DNA from: UBA1858 sp965227695
Lineage (GTDB): Bacteria > Pseudomonadota > Gammaproteobacteria > UBA4575
DNA length: 64,000 nucleotides
NCBI GenBank assembly: GCA_965227695.1
Contig: OZ245760.1
Coordinates: 1,984,001 to 2,048,000 of the forward strand
Reading direction: 5' to 3'
Part shown: piece by piece, positions 45,706 through 54,180 of the stretch
Layout of the letters: each line of letters begins with the position of its first letter
Numbering within the stretch: the stretch's first letter is position 1
Position numbers and translations under genes: made by a program
The notes under the pieces: generated by a model
What the model was told of the DNA's origin: nothing
What the model saw: only the letters and a program-made list of their open reading frames with translations
Databases searched by the model: none

Positions 45706-46881
45706 TTATGCAATTTTATTCTTGGCTTTAATTGTTTCATTTCTCATTTTTTCTTCCTTTTCTCTAACTAAAGGTATAACTTTTTTTCCAAATTCTTTTA
45801 AATCTGTATTGTAATGAAGAAATCCACATAATATTAATTTAACACCTAATTTCTTCAAATCTATTATTCTTTCAGCAACTGTTTCTGGCGTACCAATTAG
45901 TCCAGTTTTAAATCCGTCATTGTATTGCACCAGGTCTTCAAAAGTTGAGTTGGCCCACATACCTTCCCCTTCTGTAGACTCTCTGCCTGCATGCTTTACT
46001 GCCTCTCCAAATCCTTTGACAGCTTCAACATCAGCATTCGTAATAATTTCTCTGAGTGTATGTGTTGCCTCCTCCATCGTGTCGCGTACAATACAAAAAC
46101 CGTTTACACCGAATTTTAATTCTTCAGGCTCTCTTCCACTTTCAATTGCTGCGGCTTGTGAGTCATGAATAATTTCTTTGATTCCTTTATTTGTATTACC
46201 GTTCATGAATAAACAATCACTCACCCTGCCTGCCATTTTTCTAGCATCTTTCGAATTTCCTCCCTGAAAAACAATAGGTCTGTGTAAAGGCTTCGGTAAC
46301 ATCGGAGCTCCATTTATTTGGTAAAAATCACCGTAAAAAGTAAACTCTTCTTCTGTCCACATTCCTTTCATAATGCGAATAAACTCTTCTGATCTTCTAT
46401 ACCGCTCTGAATGTTCTAACCATGGTAGCCCATACCCGGTGAATTCACCTTTAAACCATCCACTAACAACATTAATAGAGGTTCTTCCTTGACTACATAC
46501 ATCTAATGATGCCTGCATTTTCGCAACCACCGCTGGATGCCATAATCCCGGATGCACGGCTGTTATAACTTCGAGCTTTTTGGTATGTTGGAGTATTACA
46601 TTTGCAATGGTAAAAGCTTCGTGCTGATGATCTGCGCCATAACTTGCAAACCATCTTGTTTGCGCCAGTGCTGTAACAAATCCGACTTCTTCTGCATCTT
46701 TCGCATATTTAATGTTTGCTTCTGGTGACCAGTCTGTATTCATAGGTAGTGTTGTTATAACTAATCCACCAGAAATGTTAGGCACCCAATAGGCAAATTC
46801 TATCTGGTCAGAATTAATCCAGACTGATGATTTTAATGGATGCTTCGAGTCAGGAATTAATTCTGGATATTTTGCCATCAT
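45706..46881 (-). CDS. sfnG: FMNH2-dependent dimethyl sulfone monooxygenase SfnG
   Basis: This luciferase-like monooxygenase of 391 residues closely follows the SfnG family: FAYWVPNISGGLVIT, NVVSGWFKGEFTGYGLPWLEHSERYRRSEEFIR, a FQGGNSKDARKMA loop and STFEDLVQYNDGFKTGLIGTPETVAERI. SfnG oxidises dimethyl sulfone with reduced FMN and oxygen to methanesulfinate and formaldehyde. It carries a 25-residue N-terminal extension compared with Pseudomonas. It is transcribed with ribBA upstream and its FMN reductase downstream. The identity rests on remembered family sequence and is strong. Confidence 0.93.
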   Translation of the reverse strand: MMAKYPELIPDSKHPLKSSVWINSDQIEFAYWVPNISGGLVITTLPMNTDWSPEANIKYAKDAEEVGFVTALAQTRWFASYGADHQHEAFTIANVILQHTKKLEVITAVHPGLWHPAVVAKMQASLDVCSQGRTSINVVSGWFKGEFTGYGLPWLEHSERYRRSEEFIRIMKGMWTEEEFTFYGDFYQINGAPMLPKPLHRPIVFQGGNSKDARKMAGRVSDCLFMNGNTNKGIKEIIHDSQAAAIESGREPEELKFGVNGFCIVRDTMEEATHTLREIITNADVEAVKGFGEAVKHAGRESTEGEGMWANSTFEDLVQYNDGFKTGLIGTPETVAERIIDLKKLGVKLILCGFLHYNTDLKEFGKKVIPLVREKEEKMRNETIKAKNKIA

Positions 46882-46959
46882 AGATCTCCATAAACTTTTA
46901 CACTTTAACTAGCTTTTCTAATAAATAAATTCTTAGTCATGTTTTGATTTGATATTTTT

Positions 46960-47145
46960 TTATATCCAGACTTTTTTTGGTCCACATTTCCCTTTTGACT
47001 TCAATATTTCAATTGCTTGTTTAACGTCTCCACGACTTTCTATAATTGCCTCTCTACAATCTATTGTTCCTGCTCTTGTTTCTTTCCTGATCTGTTTAAT
47101 CATCTGTGGAGTGACATTATTTATTGTAAAATCATCTTTTTTCAT
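46960..47145 (-). CDS. Stand-alone elongation factor Ts N-terminal (UBA) domain-like protein, 61 aa
   Basis: The sequence VTPQMIKQIRKETRAGTIDCREAIIESRGDVKQAIEILKSKG is the N-terminal ubiquitin-associated-like domain of EF-Ts that contacts EF-Tu; here the protein stops after KCGPKKVWI and has no core or coiled-coil domain. The ATG at 47145 has AAGGTAGAG upstream and is preferred to one 45 bases earlier. It lies between ribBA and sfnG in the same operon. It is either a recruited binding domain or a leftover of a duplicated tsf; intact spacing and start signals favour a working gene. Confidence 0.65.
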   Translation of the reverse strand: MKKDDFTINNVTPQMIKQIRKETRAGTIDCREAIIESRGDVKQAIEILKSKGKCGPKKVWI

Positions 47146-47216
47146 CAACTCTACCTTAATTTCTTGCCTATTGAACAAATCAATTATCATGATGCTTTTA
47201 ATCTCATTAAATATGC

Positions 47217-48428
47217 TTATTTAATATTTATCACATGCCCTAATTTCTCTTTTTTTGTCTCCATATATCTTTTATGAAAGTGATTAGTATCATTACATAT
47301 TATCGGTATGCGTCCTACAATATTAATACCATAGCCTTGCATTGATGCACACTTGTCTGGATTGTTAGTTATAAGCTGTATTTGTTCAACATTAAGTGCG
47401 TGCAGGATATTTGCTGCGACGGAGAAATCCCTTTGATCAATGTCGTATCCCAATGCCCGATTAGCTTGCACTGTATCCAAACCAGCTTCCTGGAGCGAAT
47501 ATGCTTTCAACTTACTGAATAATCCGATTCCTCTACCTTCCTCTCGCATGTACAATATAATTCCAGTTCCATTCTGTTCAATCATTCGCATTGATATCTC
47601 TAACTGACTACCACAATCACATCTGGATGAGCCAAATACGTCACCAGTCAAACATTCAGAGTGGATTCTAACCAGCACATCCTCATCGCTAGCCCAAGCA
47701 CCTTTTACCAATGCTAAATGTTCTTTATCTGTATATACATCACGATAAGCAATTAGTTCGAATTCTCCATATTTAGTTGGCATCTCGACTGAAATAACTC
47801 TCTGCACTCTACTCTCATATCGTAACTTATAATTGATTAAATCTTTTATAGTGATTATTTTTAGATTGAATTTTTTTGCGATTTCAAATAAATCAGGTAC
47901 ACGCGCCATTGAGCCATCGTCATTCATAATTTCACATAAAACGCCTGCTTTAGTTAAACCCGCTAGATCCATCAGGTCTACAGTCGCTTCAGTATGACCT
48001 GCCCGTTCAAATACACCTCCCTTACGGGACGTCAAAGGAAATATATGACCTGGTTTAGTAAAGTCTTCTGATGTAACTCTAGAGTCTGAAAGAGCTTTTA
48101 CAGTTTTTGCTCTATCTTGTGCCGATATGCCTGTCGTTGTACCGTGTTTAAAGTCCACCGAGACAGTAAATGGTGTGGAATATATTGAATCATTTTGATT
48201 CTCAGTAACCATCGGTGACAGCTTTATTTCATTAGCTCGCTCACACGTTATTGCTGTACAAATTAAGCCCCTTCCATGCGTCGCCATAAAATTAATCATA
48301 TCAGGGTTACATTTATCCGCTGATCCAATAAAATCGCCCTCATTTTCTCTATCCTCATCATCGACTACGATGATCAATTTGCCGCGTCTCAATTCAATTA
48401 ATGCTTCAGAGATAGAGTTAAATTTCAT
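47217..48428 (-). CDS. ribBA: RibBA: DHBP synthase / GTP cyclohydrolase II
   Basis: The 403-residue bifunctional enzyme makes both entry intermediates of riboflavin. Residues about 1-200 are DHBP synthase (VVDDEDRENEGDFI, HGTTTGISAQDRAKTV, FTKPGHIFPL); 205-400 are GTP cyclohydrolase II with the zinc Cys in ECLTGDVFGSSRCDCGSQLE and EGRGIGLFSKLKAYSLQEAGLDT. The predicted sigma54 start leaves only a 28-base leader, too short for an FMN riboswitch. Downstream genes are an EF-Ts-like domain, sfnG and an FMN reductase, so flavin supply is tied to organosulfur oxidation. Confidence 0.95.
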   Translation of the reverse strand: MKFNSISEALIELRRGKLIIVVDDEDRENEGDFIGSADKCNPDMINFMATHGRGLICTAITCERANEIKLSPMVTENQNDSIYSTPFTVSVDFKHGTTTGISAQDRAKTVKALSDSRVTSEDFTKPGHIFPLTSRKGGVFERAGHTEATVDLMDLAGLTKAGVLCEIMNDDGSMARVPDLFEIAKKFNLKIITIKDLINYKLRYESRVQRVISVEMPTKYGEFELIAYRDVYTDKEHLALVKGAWASDEDVLVRIHSECLTGDVFGSSRCDCGSQLEISMRMIEQNGTGIILYMREEGRGIGLFSKLKAYSLQEAGLDTVQANRALGYDIDQRDFSVAANILHALNVEQIQLITNNPDKCASMQGYGINIVGRIPIICNDTNHFHKRYMETKKEKLGHVINIK

Positions 48429-48466
48429 AGTATAATCACCTTTAATGAGGGTATTACACTTATTTC

Positions 48467-48482
48467 AGCATGTTTTATGCCA
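48467..48482 (-). promoter_or_regulatory. Predicted sigma54 promoter of the ribBA-sfnG operon (TGGCATAAAACATGCT)
   Basis: On the minus strand GG (48481-48480) and GC (48469-48468) are ten bases apart. Transcription would start near 48456, leaving 28 bases to the ribBA ATG. GTTTC/GAAAC sites lie about 100-135 bp upstream. Confidence 0.7.
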
Positions 48483-48554
48483 TTATTTGAATAATTGTAA
48501 CTTACTGACTTTTATTGTTTTTTTTTGTGGATTAGGAATGGCTTCTATTTAATT

Positions 48555-48592
48555 GTTTCTCTATGAAACGACGATAATATGATAATGTTTCA
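48555..48592. promoter_or_regulatory. Upstream activator sites for the ribBA promoter
   Basis: GTTTC-TCTAT-GAAAC (48555-48569) is an inverted repeat with a 5-base centre, and TGTTTCAT follows at 48586-48593. Both are the half-sites seen before the other sigma54-type promoters of the island. Confidence 0.5.
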
Positions 48593-48603
48593 TAAAGAAA
48601 AAA

Positions 48604-48633
48604 AGTTGGAGCGTAAAAAGAAACACTCCAACT
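48604..48633 (-). terminator. Rho-independent terminator of the binding-protein gene
   Basis: An 8-bp stem (AGTTGGAG / CTCCAACT) around a 14-base loop is followed on the minus strand by a run of eight T. It separates the binding-protein gene from ribBA, so ribBA needs its own promoter. Confidence 0.8.
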
Positions 48634-48753
48634 TCAAAGTAAAAACAATTTCTGTTAGTTAAATAATACATCAACAATAATATAAGATTAGTCGCACCCC
48701 CTTTGTAATAATTAAACATTATTGCTAATTAAATGAACACATTTAGCTGGTTG

Positions 48754-50181
48754 TTATGTATCCCATGTACTGACACCTTCAGGAACCGGCGGTTCATCAT
48801 TAGAAAGTTTCCAGTTATCTCTTTGTTTAGGATCATCACAATCACGCTTTTCGATCCTGTTCTCAACTCTATACTCCTCTGCACTTGCATAAAGTTTATC
48901 TGTTGGAGCCTGACTTTTAATCCATGGTGTAACAATTTCCCACTGTCTTTTATTTGCATCCCATTTTTGGAATTTTGAATTATGTCCACCAACGTGGTCT
49001 TTACATGTTACCAACATGGGTGCAAGCAGGCCTTCAGCACCAAGCTCGGCGATGCGTTTATCATTAAACCTGATGTTTTCAAAACCCCATCTTACTTGTT
49101 GTGCGGTAAGTCTTTTTCCTTCTCCCCAGCGTTTTTGTGCGTTTTTAATTGCTTCGACATGCATAATTCCAGCAGTAATACCTAAATTATGATAGACACT
49201 CCCAAGACGACTTTTATCCTCAAGATCACCTTTACCTTGCTCGTATAAGACATTAATTATTTGATCTTGTACATCAGTAAAAATTCCGGCAGGGTGTGTT
49301 GTTATTGCTTGATAACCATTTGCAGCGGCCCCAGCTGGTATAACATCTTCGTCTGAGTTACTCCAAATATTACCAATAAGGCGCGAAACAGGATATCCCA
49401 TACGTGATGCAGTTTGCATTGCAACCGGATTCATGACGCCCCATCCACGTAGAAAGACAAAATCGGGCTTTAATTTACGAATTTTAAGCCATTGGGATTG
49501 TTGTTCATTACCAGGGTGTGGTACCTCAATGGTTGTGTGCTCGAATCCATATTCCTCCCCCATGGAAGTCATATAATTCAGCGCCTCTCGCCCGTAGGGC
49601 GAGCCATGGAACAAGGTAACAATTTTTTTACCTTTTAAAGCACTCGCAATATCAACCGAGTTTGGATTTTCACCTGATTCCAAGTGCGCCATAAAACGAA
49701 CAGTAGCGTTATATTCATCAGGTACACCCATTCCCAATGGGAATGCAAATGGAAATACTTCACCATCGATTGTCTCACTCATACCGTGATTAACAGTGAT
49801 TTGAGGAATTTGGTCCTGACGAACAACTTCATTCAGGGCAATTGCTATACCAACACTTAATGGATCAAAAAATAGCGCGCCACCTTCACGATCTTTGAGT
49901 CTTTTGTAACATTCTACGCCTCTTTCTACTGAGTATTCAGTTTCACATTCAGACCAAATGAGTTTAACGCCTCCAACACCACCATCACGTTCATTTAACA
50001 AACTGTAATAATCTAATATGCCGCCATAATAGCCTGTACCACCAGCAGCATAAGGACCGACACGATAACTTGGGATTGGTATGTACATCGTTTCTTGTGA
50101 ATAGACCGGTGTTGTCAGTATAGCGAGCGATGAAAACACCATGAGTATACAAGATACTTTTAATATTACTTTATGAAACAT
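48754..50181 (-). CDS. Type 1 periplasmic binding protein (branched-chain amino acid/urea ABC family), orphan
   Basis: The 475-residue protein has a signal peptide (1-29, ending PVYS-QE) and a two-lobed LivK/UrtA-type fold: RVGPYAAGGTGYYGGILDYYSLLNERDGGVGG, an interlobe GKKIVTLFHGSPYGREALNYM and KPDFVFLRGWGVMNP. Members bind amides, amino acids or other small ligands in the periplasm. No ABC permease or ATPase gene lies in the window, so it may serve a distant transporter or act as a sensor. It lies downstream of the sigma54 activator and has a predicted sigma54 promoter with a 172-base leader. Confidence 0.88.
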   Translation of the reverse strand: MFHKVILKVSCILMVFSSLAILTTPVYSQETMYIPIPSYRVGPYAAGGTGYYGGILDYYSLLNERDGGVGGVKLIWSECETEYSVERGVECYKRLKDREGGALFFDPLSVGIAIALNEVVRQDQIPQITVNHGMSETIDGEVFPFAFPLGMGVPDEYNATVRFMAHLESGENPNSVDIASALKGKKIVTLFHGSPYGREALNYMTSMGEEYGFEHTTIEVPHPGNEQQSQWLKIRKLKPDFVFLRGWGVMNPVAMQTASRMGYPVSRLIGNIWSNSDEDVIPAGAAANGYQAITTHPAGIFTDVQDQIINVLYEQGKGDLEDKSRLGSVYHNLGITAGIMHVEAIKNAQKRWGEGKRLTAQQVRWGFENIRFNDKRIAELGAEGLLAPMLVTCKDHVGGHNSKFQKWDANKRQWEIVTPWIKSQAPTDKLYASAEEYRVENRIEKRDCDDPKQRDNWKLSNDEPPVPEGVSTWDT

Positions 50182-50363
50182 TATTCTTCCTCCATCATTA
50201 TTAAGTATGTCTTTATTATCTTCACACCAAATACATTGTTAAATTTGTTATGAATATGATTGAGTAATAAAGTCAATTATAGATATGTGGTAACGCATGG
50301 TCCGCGCATTTTTTTGAAACAAAACTGAAATTGTTTTATTTACTACATATCAAAAGAAGATAA

Positions 50364-50379
50364 TGCAATTGTTATGCCC
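50364..50379 (-). promoter_or_regulatory. Predicted sigma54 promoter of the binding-protein gene (GGGCATAACAATTGCA)
   Basis: On the minus strand GG (50378-50377) and GC (50366-50365) are ten bases apart with a consensus TTGCA. Transcription would start near 50353. A hairpin (CCCGTTT / AAACGGG, 50377-50396) overlaps the -24 element and may also end transcription from the activator gene. Confidence 0.62.
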
Positions 50380-50433
50380 GTTTAATAAGAAACGGGATTT
50401 CAATATTTTAAGAGAGATTTGGTGAGATGATAA

Positions 50434-50458
50434 GTTTCGAAACGGAATGATATGTTTC
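50434..50458. promoter_or_regulatory. Upstream activator site GTTTCGAAAC for the binding-protein promoter
   Basis: The perfect palindrome GTTTCGAAAC (50434-50443) is followed eleven bases later by GTTTC (50454-50458). It lies about 80-105 bp upstream of the predicted start. The flank GAAACGGAAT recurs before the porin. Confidence 0.55.
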
Positions 50459-50536
50459 TATTTGCCTTATAACTGAAATTATTTAATCAGGCCAAAAGAC
50501 ACAAGCGTAGTATAGTTTCTGGTTGTTTGACAAATT

Positions 50537-51937
50537 TTAATGCGCGTTATGAGTGTTTTCTTTCTGCCGGAATAAGCCCCAGCGATTCCTCCTAACCCAA
50601 AGCGCTTTTCTGCCTATTCCAAGCAAAGATGCTAATTGCTGTTCACTATATTGATATTGATAGCACTCAACAACTTTTCTGGTGTAATCTTCAATTGACA
50701 TAAGCTTGATCTCAGAATCTTCAAATAACGTATTCTCATCCTCAACTACGTTATCGTTAGATATATGCTTGAAATCATTTATATCGAGGTTTTCTTTTGT
50801 TGCTAAAATAACTGCACGTTCTACTGAGTTTTCCAGCTCTCGGACATTGCCAGGCCAGTTATAAGTTTTCAAGTGATCAATTAGCTTACTAGATGCGCTT
50901 TTAATTTTTCTCCCTAGTTTTTTATTATGGATATCTATAAAGTGATCAACTAATAAAGCTATGTCGTTTTCTCTGTTTCTTAGTGGCGGCACTAAAATCT
51001 TGACTACGTTCAATCTATAATATAAATCCTCACGCATTTTCCCCTTTGATACTTCATGCACCAAGTCTTTATTGCCTGCTGCGATGATTCTTATATCAAC
51101 TTTATAGCTTTTGTTGCTGCCTACTGGTCGTATAATTCTTTCTTCTATAGCTCTTAACAATTTAACTTGCAAAGATAAATCAAGTTCAGCGATTTCATCA
51201 AGAAACAATGTACCACCATTTGCCTGCCTGATAAGTCCTTCAGTTTCATTTGTAGCACCTGTGTAAGCACCTTTAGCATGCCCAAAAAATTCTGATTCCA
51301 TTAACTCTTTGGGAATTGCCCCACAATTAACAGCAATAAATCTACCGTCTCTTCTTGGACTTGACCGATGAATCGCCTGGGCAACCAGCTCTTTACCAGT
51401 TCCACTTTCGCCTTGTATTAAAACTGTTGCTTCACATGGACCTACTCTTTCAATTAATGATTTTAATTCTAATATTGGCTGACTTTCTCCGATAATGACA
51501 CGCTCTTTATACAAAGCATGATCGAGATCTCTTTTAAGATTTTTATTTTCCTTCTTGATACATCGCTCAGTTATCACGCGGGTAACAGAATGAAGTAGAT
51601 ACGAATCGGTAAATGGTCTTAGGATATAATCGGCTGCACCTAATCTTAACGCTTGAGCTGCGCATTTAATTGATGTATAGCTAGTATATATAATGACAGG
51701 TATTTCTATCTTTTCACTACGGATTTTTCTAAGTAAATCCAAACCAGTCTTACCGCTTAACTTTAAGTCACTGAGAACGAGATCATAATGTTCCGACATA
51801 AGAGCGCTCATAGCATCTTCTACTTTGCGTTTATGCACAACATCAAATGCTTCATTGAGTAATGTGTCTCTTATCGTGTTACCAAAGTCAATATCGTGAT
51901 CTACGATTAAAATTTTATGTATATGCTCATGTGACAT
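50537..51937 (-). CDS. Sigma54-dependent response regulator (REC-AAA+-Fis), no kinase nearby
   Basis: The ATG at 51937 has GGCGGAG six bases upstream and is preferred over one 15 bases earlier. The 466-residue protein has a receiver domain (about 10-120; phospho-acceptor Asp57 in VLSDLKLSG, but the usual KPF is RPF with Arg107), an AAA+ domain (Walker A GESGTGKE about 176-183; sigma54-contact loop GAYTGA at 223-228; Walker B TLFLDE) and a Fis-type DNA-binding helix pair (SEQQLASLLGIGRKALWVRRNRWG). It lies centrally in the island, upstream of the binding protein and divergent from flavin reductase, and is the prime candidate for control of the sigma54 promoters there. Confidence 0.92.
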   Translation of the reverse strand: MSHEHIHKILIVDHDIDFGNTIRDTLLNEAFDVVHKRKVEDAMSALMSEHYDLVLSDLKLSGKTGLDLLRKIRSEKIEIPVIIYTSYTSIKCAAQALRLGAADYILRPFTDSYLLHSVTRVITERCIKKENKNLKRDLDHALYKERVIIGESQPILELKSLIERVGPCEATVLIQGESGTGKELVAQAIHRSSPRRDGRFIAVNCGAIPKELMESEFFGHAKGAYTGATNETEGLIRQANGGTLFLDEIAELDLSLQVKLLRAIEERIIRPVGSNKSYKVDIRIIAAGNKDLVHEVSKGKMREDLYYRLNVVKILVPPLRNRENDIALLVDHFIDIHNKKLGRKIKSASSKLIDHLKTYNWPGNVRELENSVERAVILATKENLDINDFKHISNDNVVEDENTLFEDSEIKLMSIEDYTRKVVECYQYQYSEQQLASLLGIGRKALWVRRNRWGLFRQKENTHNAH

Positions 51938-52071
51938 AAACCACTCCGCCATTGATGCAATATTTATTTATAGTTATCCTTTAAGATGTCAACTCCCTAA
52001 TAGTAGATATCATATGCTATTTGTTTCAAAATATCCATCACGTGATTTGTTATTAATTTATCTTGGCATTT

Positions 52072-52086
52072 TGAAACAGTGTTTCA
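52072..52086. promoter_or_regulatory. Palindromic activator site TGAAACAGTGTTTCA
   Basis: A 6-bp inverted repeat (TGAAAC / GTTTCA) with a 3-base centre lies about 100-115 bp upstream of the predicted flavin reductase start and 135 bases before the activator gene. A further GTTTCA lies at 52023-52028. Autoregulation of the activator is possible. Confidence 0.55.
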
Positions 52087-52160
52087 TATTGACACATATT
52101 TTTTGGTCTTGATTTATTACAAAATACTTCAAATTCAATCGTTTAATTAAACTTACAGAC

Positions 52161-52176
52161 TGGAATAATACTTGCT
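52161..52176 (+). promoter_or_regulatory. Predicted sigma54 promoter of flavin reductase (TGGAATAATACTTGCT)
   Basis: GG (52162-52163) and GC (52174-52175) are ten bases apart and the -12 box is TTGCT. Transcription near 52187 would exclude the in-frame TTG at 52172 and makes the ATG at 52214 the start. Confidence 0.6.
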
Positions 52177-52213
52177 TGATACTTTGACAACATTAGATAA
52201 CATTCGAATTATT

Positions 52214-52699
52214 ATGCAAAGTTTAGACAATCAAGTTTTCAAAAAAGCAATGAGCCTTTATCCAAGTGGCGTGGTAATTGTCACTACATTTAATGATCAA
52301 GGCGATAAGTGTGGTTTCACCGCTTCAGCATTTACATCTTTATCACTAGAACCTCCATTAGTTTTAGTCTGTTTAGCAAATACTGCTGACTGCTTTAATT
52401 CCTTTAAAAAAAGCAAACAATTCTCTATAAATGTAATAGGCGAACAACAACAAGAATTAGCTTTTAAATTTGCCACTAAAGGCGCTGATAAATTTGAAGG
52501 TGATGAGTTTGCAATAAGCGAATTGACAGGGCTACCAATAATTACTGACTGTGTATGCTCTCTAGAATGTGAAACCAGATACACTTATCCTGGCGGTGAC
52601 CATGAAATATTAGTTGGAGAAGTACAACACGCAAGGATCAACAATACCAATCCTTCAATATGGTATGAAGGATCATTTAGAAATATAGCAAACAATTAA
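52214..52699 (+). CDS. Flavin reductase (HpaC/DmoB-like small subunit)
   Basis: The 161-residue flavin reductase-like domain protein starts with VFKKAMSLYPSGVVIVTTF and contains GFTASAFTSLSLEPPLVLVCLA and FSINVIGEQQQELAFKFATKG, typical of HpaC-type NADH:FMN reductases that serve two-component oxygenases. It belongs to a different fold from the SsuE-like reductase at 45 kb. Divergent from the activator gene and under a predicted sigma54 promoter, it is a reasonable partner for DmoA. The ribosome binding site is weak. Confidence 0.87.
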   Translation: MQSLDNQVFKKAMSLYPSGVVIVTTFNDQGDKCGFTASAFTSLSLEPPLVLVCLANTADCFNSFKKSKQFSINVIGEQQQELAFKFATKGADKFEGDEFAISELTGLPIITDCVCSLECETRYTYPGGDHEILVGEVQHARINNTNPSIWYEGSFRNIANN

Positions 52700-52836
52700 T
52701 ACAATATTAGCAGGTAACACCAATAGAATTCTATTTAATCTCATCATATACATTTAAATTAAGCTACTTTGATTAATCCTACTTGGACATATATTATTAC
52801 AAGCACGATATTTGATAATTATGACTTAATAAACGA

Positions 52837-54007
52837 TGGTTCTCCACCGAATTTCCGGAGACTCGGTTAAGCGCGATTTAAGTCATATCTACTAGCTTAC
52901 GTCGTTTGCGTTGATTGTAAAACCGTTCGATGTTTTCGAAGATTTCGGCCCTGGCCTCAGCGCGTGTTGTATATCGCCGACGATTTACTCTTTCCCGTAT
53001 CAGTAGACCGTAGAAGCTCTCAACAGCGCCATTGTCATAACAGTTACCCACTGCGCTCTCATACTGTACGTGATGTTGTGAACAGCCAGGAAGCGTTGAT
53101 ACTCGTGAACTGGTAAATTGTGAGCCCGGATCCGAGTGCAGGACCACAACCACCTTGTCCTGCTTCTACCAGAGCCCCCTCAGGAAGCCCCGAATGTCCA
53201 GTTGTTTATCCATCTTGTGGCTCATCGACCATCCGACCACCAGGCGGTGATGCAGGTCGATTACGGCGGCCACGTATAAACAACCTTCGCCGATACGGAT
53301 ATACGTGATATCAGTGACCCACTTGCAGTCTGATTGATTGGCGGTGAATTCGCGGTCCAGGTGATTGATGAGATAATTCGGTCGCTGGGTGGATTTTCGT
53401 TTACTCCACTGCTTCTTGGAAGGGATACCAAGGTCAGCTTTTGCCTGCATCAGCCGTGCTACGCGATTCAGGCTACAGGTTTCACCCTCATAACGCAGTT
53501 CTTCCCAGGTCAGTGTGCGACCGAAAACACCATCGCTCTCCTGATACAAGTGGCGTATCTTGCGCAACAGGCGTGCATTACCTTGTTGCCGACGACTGGG
53601 CTTGCCGGTCCCGCCATTCGTAATAGACCTTGGAGAGGACTTCAGCAGCCCACACACTATCGACACGGAGAAGGCGTCGGGGCAATGCTCTATCATGTGG
53701 TACCTCACTTGGATTCCTTGGCGAAGTATACTGCAGTTTCTCTTAATAAAATTCCGTTCCTTCTTCACTGAAGGAGTTCTCTCTTGAAACGGGCGAGTTC
53801 TTCATCACGGTCACTGCCCTGTCCAGAGAAGGTCTGCTTGATCCTCAGATTCCGGTCAATCTCGGATATGGGTGTGTCAGATTGCTGGACTAACTGGACC
53901 GCTTCCTGTTTGTACTCGCGGCTGTCATGTTTTCTTGCCATGATTCACCTCTCTGTTGTGGGTTATCCACACTTTTCGAGTGTCTCCGGATATTCGGGGG
54001 AGAATCA
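52837..54007 (-). mobile_element. Decayed IS3-family insertion sequence
   Basis: Imperfect terminal inverted repeats of about 28 bases (left TGGTTCTCCACCGAAT, right end complement TGATTCTCCCCCGAAT, both followed by TCCGGAGAC) bound 1.17 kb of DNA that is much richer in GC than its surroundings. The ends are TG...CA, as in IS3 elements. No target duplication is visible (CGA versus ACT). It lies between flavin reductase and porin genes that converge on it, so it interrupts no island gene. Confidence 0.85.
52878..53941 (-). pseudogene. IS3-family transposase OrfA/OrfB, broken
   Basis: OrfA (53765-53941) keeps the N-terminal helix-turn-helix start MARKHDSREYKQEAVQL but has lost the central part, running from ISEIDRNL directly into a QTFSGQGS remnant. 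OrfB is split: 53166-53768 carries the HTH_21 region and the first catalytic Asp (WVTDITYI), and 52878-53153 carries the second Asp (LHSDPGSQFTS) and the Glu (NGAVESFYGLL) in another frame. All DDE residues survive, but the frameshift near 53155 makes an active enzyme unlikely. Confidence 0.88.
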
Positions 54008-54051
54008 ACTCTTTGTATCTTGTGATTATTACAATTCATTATTACATAAAA

Positions 54052-54076
54052 AAAGGGCTCGGAGTAAGAGCCCTTT
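54052..54076 (-). terminator. Rho-independent terminator of the porin gene
   Basis: A 9-bp perfect stem (AAAGGGCTC / GAGCCCTTT) with a 7-base loop is followed on the minus strand by seven T. A second 9-bp hairpin (AAGGATCAT / ATGATCCTT, 54081-54105) lies between it and the porin stop. Confidence 0.85.
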
Positions 54077-54180
54077 AAAGAAGGATCATTGAGTAGATGA
54101 TCCTTAGACGAGAGTGTTAATGGTTTGAAAACTTAAAGAACCCACTAACCTACTCGAGTACTCGTATTATATTTCTTAAA

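Noticed and set aside
48429..48466. FMN riboswitch before ribBA
   Set aside because: The predicted leader is only 28 bases and none of the conserved RFN stem elements is present in the upstream 325 bases.
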